This document shows, in pieces, positions 7,302-12,097 of a stretch of 12,097 nt of DNA. Made by a program: the position numbers and the translations under genes. Source of the DNA: Lishizhenia sp. (lineage in GTDB: Bacteria > Bacteroidota > Bacteroidia > Flavobacteriales_D > Crocinitomicaceae); NCBI GenBank assembly GCA_007117055.1, contig SKHH01000167.1:1-12097 (forward strand), given 5' to 3'. Numbering within the stretch: the first letter of the stretch is position 1; each line of letters opens with the position of its first letter. A model generated the notes under the pieces. It saw nothing but the letters and a program-made list of their open reading frames with translations. It did not search any database and was not told where the DNA came from.

Positions 7302-7350
7302 CAATTCAATTTAATTTCCCATAATTCATCTATCTAAAGCAAGAAGTTTA

Positions 7351-7358
7351 TATTTTTG
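7351..7358 (+). promoter_or_regulatory. -7 promoter box for paaE
   Basis: TATTTTTG matches TAnnTTTG exactly and is followed by CGAC; it sits 21 bases before the paaE ATG at 7380. The predicted start, near 7365, gives a leader of about 15 bases. The -33 element is not evident. Confidence 0.5.
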
Positions 7359-7379
7359 CGACATATCAAATGAAAAGTT

Positions 7380-8453
7380 ATGAACCCTACATTTAATAAG
7401 TTAATAGTTAAGGAAGTACGTAAGGAAACAGATGAGTGTGTTTCTATAGCTTTCAATATAGAGGATGCGATAAAGTCTCATTATGAGTTTAAGCCAGGTC
7501 AATACCTAACATTACGTACCGATATCGATGGAGAGGATGTGCGTAGATCATATTCCATTTGTGCTGGTTTAAATGATGGAGAACTCCGTGTAGCTGTTAA
7601 AAAGGTGCCTTTTGGTAAGTTTTCATCTTTCGCTAACGATTCGATTCAAGCAGGGGATGAACTTTTAGTGATGACTCCAATGGGTACATTTACAACAGAT
7701 TTTGATTTAGCTACAGAAAAATCGTTTGTTTTCTTTGCTGCAGGTAGCGGAATAACTCCAGTACTGTCGTTAATTAAAAGTATTCTAGAAACTTCTCCAA
7801 AAAGTGACATCACACTATTTTATGGTAACAAAGGTTTTGAAACAATTATTTTTAGAGAAGCACTAGAAAATTTAAAAAGTACTTACTTAAATAGATTTTC
7901 TCTGATTCATATTTTTTCAGAAGAAAACACTGGTAACCCATTACAAAACGGAATATTTGATAAAGAAAAGGTGGATCTACTTCATAAGGCTTTTTTAGAA
8001 ACTCAGGAAGTGGATGAAATCTTTATATGTGGACCAGAACCTATCATTCATACAATCAGTGACTTTTATTCCTCTAAAGGTCTTTCCAAGGATCAAATTC
8101 ACTTTGAGCTTTTTACTTCACCTACTCAGAAGAAATCATTTGATGATACAGCTTCTAAGCCAGAAAAGCAGATAAATGCGAATGTTAAAATTATTTTAGA
8201 TGGGGAGGAAACATTAATTTCTCTTGATTCTGACGGTGAATCTATTTTGGAAGCAGGTTACAAGGCAGGAGCTGACTTACCTTTTGCTTGTAAGGGTGGT
8301 GTTTGTTGTACTTGTAAAGCTAAAGTGCTGGAAGGGAGTGCTTCAATGGATGTAAATTATGCACTTGAAAAAGATGAAGTAGAGGCAGGTTATATTTTGA
8401 CTTGTCAAGCACACCCCACGAGTGATAAAATTGTTGTTTCTTTTGATGACTAA
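7380..8453 (+). CDS. paaE: Phenylacetyl-CoA epoxidase reductase PaaE (FAD/NADPH, 2Fe-2S)
   Basis: Electron-transfer component that passes electrons from NADPH through FAD and a [2Fe-2S] cluster to the PaaABC oxygenase. The 357-residue product has three parts: an FAD-binding ferredoxin-reductase domain (about 5-110) with RSYS at 56-59; an NAD(P)-binding domain (about 112-245) with AAGSGITP (120-127) and CGPE (217-220); and a C-terminal plant-type ferredoxin domain (about 268-357) with cluster ligands C304, C309, C312 and C342. Length is normal for PaaE. Unlike the single-direction paaABCDE order of E. coli, it is divergent from paaABCD. It ends 46 bases before a strong terminator. Of the two paralogues in the window, this one is the better PaaE candidate because it shares the paaA control region. 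Confidence 0.9.
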   Translation: MNPTFNKLIVKEVRKETDECVSIAFNIEDAIKSHYEFKPGQYLTLRTDIDGEDVRRSYSICAGLNDGELRVAVKKVPFGKFSSFANDSIQAGDELLVMTPMGTFTTDFDLATEKSFVFFAAGSGITPVLSLIKSILETSPKSDITLFYGNKGFETIIFREALENLKSTYLNRFSLIHIFSEENTGNPLQNGIFDKEKVDLLHKAFLETQEVDEIFICGPEPIIHTISDFYSSKGLSKDQIHFELFTSPTQKKSFDDTASKPEKQINANVKIILDGEETLISLDSDGESILEAGYKAGADLPFACKGGVCCTCKAKVLEGSASMDVNYALEKDEVEAGYILTCQAHPTSDKIVVSFDD

Positions 8454-8479
8454 AAGACAATTTTTTCTTTTACAATTAT

Positions 8480-8487
8480 TAATTTTG
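8480..8487 (+). promoter_or_regulatory. Possible -7 box upstream of the terminator before the second reductase gene
   Basis: TAATTTTG matches TAnnTTTG. A start about 7 bases downstream would place the hairpin at 8500-8523 inside the leader of the second reductase gene, an odd arrangement. No -33 element is evident; it may be chance in an AT-rich spacer. Confidence 0.2.
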
Positions 8488-8499
8488 TATTCAATTAGT

Positions 8500-8523
8500 G
8501 GCATTCTTTTGAATGCCTTTTTT
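8500..8523 (+). terminator. Intrinsic terminator after paaE
   Basis: A perfect 7-base stem, GGCATTC with GAATGCC, closes a TTTT loop and is followed by six T residues (8518-8523). It lies 46 bases after the paaE stop and ends 17 bases before the ATG of the second reductase gene, so expression of that gene needs readthrough or a separate promoter. Confidence 0.88.
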
Positions 8524-8540
8524 AGTTTAATAATTCTTTT

Positions 8541-9644
8541 ATGGGAGTATTTAATAAGTTATTTGGTAGCAAAAAGAAAGATACTGAAAATTCAATAAAA
8601 TCTGATTTTCACATTGTAAAAGTACTTCAGATAAGTAAATTAACCAAAGAATCAGTTAAGGTTACGTTTGATATTTCGAACGATGCTGCACCTGATTTTA
8701 AGTTTATTCCGGGTCAGTATATTGATGTTAAGTTAAAACTTGATGGTAAAGAAGAGATTAGATCTTATTCTATCTGTTCAGGATTGAACGAACCCTTAAG
8801 TATTGGTATAAAGAAAGTAGAAGGTGGAAAGGTGTCGACTTATATAAACAATTGTTTGAAAATAGGGGATGACTTGTCTATAAGTATTCCTCGGGGGAAT
8901 TTTAAGTTAAATGACCCAAACAAAAATTATGTAGCTTTTGCTGCTGGAAGTGGTATTACACCTATTCTTTCTATTGCCAAGGAAATTGCGCAGTCAGAAA
9001 ATGGCGGTTTGGATTTGTTTTACGCAAATAAAACAGCAGACGCAATAATGTTTTTAGAGGAGTTACACCAACTTCAATCTGATAAGGTAAGAATTCATTA
9101 TTCGCTATCGCAAGAGGAGAAGGAGGGGTTTATAAAAGGTAGATTTTCCCAAGAGAATATTCAGAAAGTAATTAAAAATGATTTAAGTCTATTGAAAAAA
9201 GAGGGCTATTTCATTTGTGGTCCCGAAGAGATGATTGTTAATGCTGAAAAAGTCTTGAAGGAGTTTGGTGTTTCTGGAGATAAAATTCATTTTGAATTGT
9301 TCACTACACCTGTTCTAATGAAAGGAAATGTTACAATTGATGCAATACTGACTGAGTTTAGCGGTATTTCTCAAGTAAAGGTAATTCTTGATGATGAGGA
9401 GTTTGATTTTGAACTAGCGACAGACGGAGGTACGATCTTGAATGAAGCAGAAGCGTTTGGAGTAGATGCTCCTTACTCCTGTAGAGGAGGGGTGTGCTGT
9501 ACTTGTAAAGCTAAAGTTATAGAAGGAATAGTGAAAATGGATGCTAACTTGGCTTTGACAGATGGAGAAATTAAAGACGGTTATGTCCTAAGCTGTCAAG
9601 CTCATCCAGCTTCTGAGAAAGTAGTAATTAGTTATGATGAATAA
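8541..9644 (+). CDS. PaaE-like ferredoxin reductase, second paralogue
   Basis: The 367-residue product repeats the PaaE architecture: FAD domain with RSYS (74-77), NAD(P) domain with AAGSGITP (134-141) and CGPE (226-229), and plant-type [2Fe-2S] domain with C314, C319, C322 and C352. All key residues are kept, so it should be an active NAD(P)H-dependent electron donor. It differs from the neighbouring PaaE by an N-terminal extension MGVFNKLFGSKKKD, amphipathic then lysine-rich, and by a changed linker before the ferredoxin domain (about 258-278). Overall divergence is large, so this is an old duplication. Its partner oxygenase is unknown: it may be an alternative PaaE or serve another oxygenase or desaturase. 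It follows a terminator, lacks an obvious Shine-Dalgarno sequence, and overlaps the next gene by 11 bases. Confidence 0.88.
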   Translation: MGVFNKLFGSKKKDTENSIKSDFHIVKVLQISKLTKESVKVTFDISNDAAPDFKFIPGQYIDVKLKLDGKEEIRSYSICSGLNEPLSIGIKKVEGGKVSTYINNCLKIGDDLSISIPRGNFKLNDPNKNYVAFAAGSGITPILSIAKEIAQSENGGLDLFYANKTADAIMFLEELHQLQSDKVRIHYSLSQEEKEGFIKGRFSQENIQKVIKNDLSLLKKEGYFICGPEEMIVNAEKVLKEFGVSGDKIHFELFTTPVLMKGNVTIDAILTEFSGISQVKVILDDEEFDFELATDGGTILNEAEAFGVDAPYSCRGGVCCTCKAKVIEGIVKMDANLALTDGEIKDGYVLSCQAHPASEKVVISYDE

Positions 9645-10332
9645 GAAAGTTTTTCTGGTAATCGGAGCGAGTAGAGGTATTGGTAAAGCTTTGGTTGAAA
9701 TCATTGCCAAAGACCCAAATAATAGTGTTATTGCTTTAGCACGAAGTAAACACAGTTTGGAGAATTACTTTGATGGATTTTCAAATGTACATTCAGATTT
9801 TATTGATTTACAAAGTGATTCCCTAAAAGAGGACTTATCTAATGTGTTAAACTCTTATGATCGCATTGATTACATGATTAACAATGCTGGGAAACTGGTA
9901 AACAAACCGTTTTTAGAACTCACTCAGGAAGATTTTGATACGTGTTATCAAATTAATGTCATTGGTGTAATGAAATCGGTGCAAGTTGCTGTTCCTAAGA
10001 TGTTAACGTTTGGTGGACATGTTGTAAATATTTCTACAGTAGGAGCTTTTCAAGGCTCAGTAAAATTCCCCGGTTTAACGGCTTACTCTACTTCAAAAGC
10101 AGCTGTTACGTCATTCACGGAGTTGTTTTCGGAAGAGTATAAAAAGACGAAAATAACCATGAATTGTTTATGCTTAGGAGCTGTGCAAACAGAAATGCTG
10201 GAAGAAGCTTTTCCTGGCTATAAGGCGTCTATATCTGCAGAAAGTATGGCCAAATACATTTACGACTTTACAACAACAGCTCACAAATATATGTCTGGAA
10301 AAATCATTCCAGTTAGTTTATCCACACCTTAA
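9634..10332 (+). CDS. Short-chain dehydrogenase/reductase (SDR) family oxidoreductase
   Basis: NAD(P)-dependent oxidoreductase of the classical SDR family, substrate unknown. The 232-residue product has a Rossmann cofactor motif GASRGIG (11-17), NNAG (83-86), the structural Asn in INVIG (N108), catalytic S134 in NISTVG, and YSTSK with Y151 and K155. The PG motif after the active site is replaced by LGAVQTEM. R13 next to the glycine motif would favour NADP (inference). Two adjacent ATGs exist (9634 and 9637); either start places the gene over the end of the reductase gene, so translation is probably coupled. The product might act on a carbonyl or hydroxyl made in the aromatic pathway, but nothing in the sequence shows this. 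Confidence 0.88.
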   Translation: MMNKKVFLVIGASRGIGKALVEIIAKDPNNSVIALARSKHSLENYFDGFSNVHSDFIDLQSDSLKEDLSNVLNSYDRIDYMINNAGKLVNKPFLELTQEDFDTCYQINVIGVMKSVQVAVPKMLTFGGHVVNISTVGAFQGSVKFPGLTAYSTSKAAVTSFTELFSEEYKKTKITMNCLCLGAVQTEMLEEAFPGYKASISAESMAKYIYDFTTTAHKYMSGKIIPVSLSTP

Positions 10333-10411
10333 AGAAGCTGAAATCCGATTTGTACTTTACAATATTTTAATTAAAAATCATCATTAGATTATTCTTAAGT
10401 GTTTCGACTAA

Positions 10412-10428
10412 TTACTTTATCAAAGTAA
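10412..10428. repeat. 17-bp palindrome over the stop codon of the T9SS protein gene
   Basis: TTACTTT-ATC-AAAGTAA has perfect 7-base arms. It covers the last codons and stop of the minus-strand gene. With a 3-base centre, low GC and no T-tract it is a weak terminator candidate at most. The rest of the convergent spacer (10333-10411) shows no clear signal. Confidence 0.3.
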
Positions 10429-12097
10429 CATGTCCTATAAACTCACGGGTATCGCCTTCTTCCCTTGTGTCTACTAAAATTTTCCAAACATAAACACCAT
10501 CTTTTACAATATTTCCTCCGTAAGTTCCATCCCAACCAATATCTGCATTTCTAGATTCAAACACTACTTCACCCCATCTATTGAAAATCAGCAGTGTATA
10601 GCTTTGAGGATCATAACCAGAAGTTAAAACTGGCTTAAAAGTTTCATTGAATTGATCTCCATCAGGAGTGAATGCATTAGGGACATAAATGATTAAATCT
10701 TCTTTTACTCGAATTACTTGAGAAATTGAATCAGAACACCCGTTTTCGGTAAAGGCATAAAGTGTTACAATATAATTTCCAGCATTATCAAATGGGAAAG
10801 TATGACTAGGGTTTACTACATTGGACTGGTTTCCATCTCCAAAATTCCATGTATAATCTGTAGCTCCATTCGACTCATTCCAGAATTGTACATTTGAGTT
10901 AACTGTTGTAACTTCATAGTCACTAGCATAAAAATCCGCATTTGGATTTGCGTCAATACAAACATAAGATGCTAAATCTAGTTCTGTTACACACCCTTGT
11001 TCGGACACTACTCGTAGATTAGCATCTATACATCCAATCGTATTGAAGTTGTAACTGAAATCATTACAGGTTGTAAATGTCTCTCCCGTTTCAAATGTCC
11101 AGTTACAACTTTGTAGGTTATCATTAGTATAGATATTGAAATCACCACTTTCGCCTTCGCAAAGTTTCAAGTCATCATTTAAGAAAATTTCTGGTAATGG
11201 ATTTCCTTCTAGAGAAATAGAGTCAATAATAGTACAACCATTTGCATCAGTCATTGTTAAAATATAAGTACCTACACCTATGTTATTTAATGAGGACGTA
11301 TTTTGTGGTGGATTTGTATTCCATGAGTAATCATAAGGAGAAGTTCCACCAGCTCCATTTGCACTAACACCCCCGTCTTCATTTCCTTCACAACTAACCG
11401 CAAAACCATTATAGTCCGTTGTTATGTCAATTGTAACATCAACTGGATTTGGTTGAGTTAATGTGATGTTTGTTGAATTCACACAACCATTTAAATCTTC
11501 AATCTCAATAGTATAAGTTCCTGCGGAAAAGTCTTCTAGATCAAATGTTGCTTCAGAAGTGATCAACTCTTCATTATCCCAGCTAATAATATACTCTGGA
11601 TTTCCTCCAGTAATGGATACTGTTATTATTCCGTCACTTTCATTAAAACAGCTGATATCAGCACCATTGTAGTTCGAACTGACAAATACGTCTATTTCCA
11701 GTGGAGTAGGTTCTACAAGCGTAATAGCAGTTGAAATCGTACAACCGTTAACATCTGTAGCTGTTACGTTATATGTTCCAGCCTCAAGATCTGATAAATC
11801 TTCATCTGTTGAAGTAAATCCATTTGGTCCAGTCCACGCATAGGTATACGTTGGTGACCCTTCAGAAATTTCAAGGTCAATGCTACCGTCACTTTCTCCG
11901 TGACAAGAAATGTTATCACCAGATGGATATTCGAAAGCTGAAATAGTTTCTTCTAGTGGAGTAGGCTGAGTAATTTCAATTGTAATCAGTTCAATCTCAC
12001 AATCGGTATTGTCCGCATCTCGAATAATCACAACGTAGTCATCTGGAGTTAGACCGCTATACGCTAAATCAGATTCCCAAGTAGTACCGTTATCAAT
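10412..12097 (-). CDS. Secreted multi-repeat protein with PKD and T9SS type-B C-terminal domain (5' truncated)
   Basis: C-terminal 561 residues of a large exported protein. The frame is open to the window edge (it begins IDNGTTWESDLAYSGL), so the GTG at 12031 is internal. In visible numbering, SprB-like repeats follow one another: a partial one (about 1-50), then about 63-130, 149-217 and 234-300, with SCxGxxDG, PYxYSW and AGTYxxxxxDxNGC signatures. A Cys-rich module (about 313-382) and a PKD domain (about 386-465, with YTWNFGDG) come next. The last 95 residues, VPNAFTPDGDQFNETF through IFNRWGEVVF and GWDGTYGG to FIGHVTLIK, match the gliding-motility-associated C-terminal domain (CHU_C type), a T9SS type-B sorting signal. 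The protein is therefore probably exported by T9SS and surface-bound or released; adhesion or gliding roles are inferred. It faces the SDR gene convergently. Confidence 0.92.
   Translation of the reverse strand: MDNGTTWESDLAYSGLTPDDYVVIIRDADNTDCEIELITIEITQPTPLEETISAFEYPSGDNISCHGESDGSIDLEISEGSPTYTYAWTGPNGFTSTDEDLSDLEAGTYNVTATDVNGCTISTAITLVEPTPLEIDVFVSSNYNGADISCFNESDGIITVSITGGNPEYIISWDNEELITSEATFDLEDFSAGTYTIEIEDLNGCVNSTNITLTQPNPVDVTIDITTDYNGFAVSCEGNEDGGVSANGAGGTSPYDYSWNTNPPQNTSSLNNIGVGTYILTMTDANGCTIIDSISLEGNPLPEIFLNDDLKLCEGESGDFNIYTNDNLQSCNWTFETGETFTTCNDFSYNFNTIGCIDANLRVVSEQGCVTELDLASYVCIDANPNADFYASDYEVTTVNSNVQFWNESNGATDYTWNFGDGNQSNVVNPSHTFPFDNAGNYIVTLYAFTENGCSDSISQVIRVKEDLIIYVPNAFTPDGDQFNETFKPVLTSGYDPQSYTLLIFNRWGEVVFESRNADIGWDGTYGGNIVKDGVYVWKILVDTREEGDTREFIGHVTLIK

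Noticed and set aside
10333..10411. Terminator in the convergent spacer after the SDR gene
   Set aside because: No GC-containing stem with a T-tract was found; only an AT-rich palindrome over the opposing stop codon at 10412-10428.
12029..12031. GTG at 12031 as the start of the T9SS protein
   Set aside because: The frame continues open to the window edge with a repeat-like sequence, and no signal peptide follows the GTG.
11390..12097. DNA-level tandem repeat or CRISPR-like array in the repeat protein gene
   Set aside because: The repetition is at protein level (SprB-like units of about 85 residues); nucleotide copies have diverged and there are no uniform short repeats with spacers.

Overview
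The window looks like a chromosomal segment from a low-GC member of the Bacteroidota, probably order Flavobacteriales. This rests on a fused alpha/beta 2-oxoacid dehydrogenase E1 gene, short Cys-rich and lipoprotein genes of Bacteroidota style, TAnnTTTG-type -7 promoter boxes, weak Shine-Dalgarno signals, and a large secreted protein with SprB-like repeats and a gliding-motility/type IX secretion (T9SS) C-terminal domain. No rRNA, tRNA, CRISPR array, transposase or phage gene was seen. No gene-free stretch exceeds 300 bases; the longest is the 221-base paaA/paaE divergent spacer. Genus and species cannot be given from sequence reading alone.

Left part, plus strand (1-4488): the window opens inside the E1 alpha/beta gene, which lacks its 5' end. 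Three bases after its stop begins a run of four envelope genes: a small exported protein with a CNGKCYL motif, a probable outer-membrane protein whose mature end starts CDVCGC, and two tandem paralogous lipoproteins sharing LHGY, NKHxHGELI and GxH motifs. Together they suggest an envelope metal-handling locus, perhaps for copper, but that function is inferred. A strong hairpin at 4505-4539 separates this block from the next, convergent one.

Middle part (4576-10332): the minus strand carries paaA-paaB-paaC-paaD, the oxygenase and assembly subunits of the phenylacetyl-CoA 1,2-epoxidase. The reductase gene paaE is transcribed divergently from a shared AT-rich control region. It is followed by a textbook intrinsic terminator, then by a second, diverged PaaE-like reductase that overlaps an SDR-family oxidoreductase gene. 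PaaA/PaaC form the diiron oxygenase core, PaaB bridges or regulates the complex, PaaD probably helps Fe-S or metal assembly, and PaaE feeds electrons from NADPH. The second reductase and the SDR may form a side module. No ring-opening (paaZ), isomerase (paaG), beta-oxidation or ligase (paaK) gene lies in the window.

Right part (10412-12097, minus): the C-terminal 561 residues of a secreted protein with several SprB-like repeats, a PKD domain and a type-B T9SS sorting domain; its 5' part lies beyond the window.
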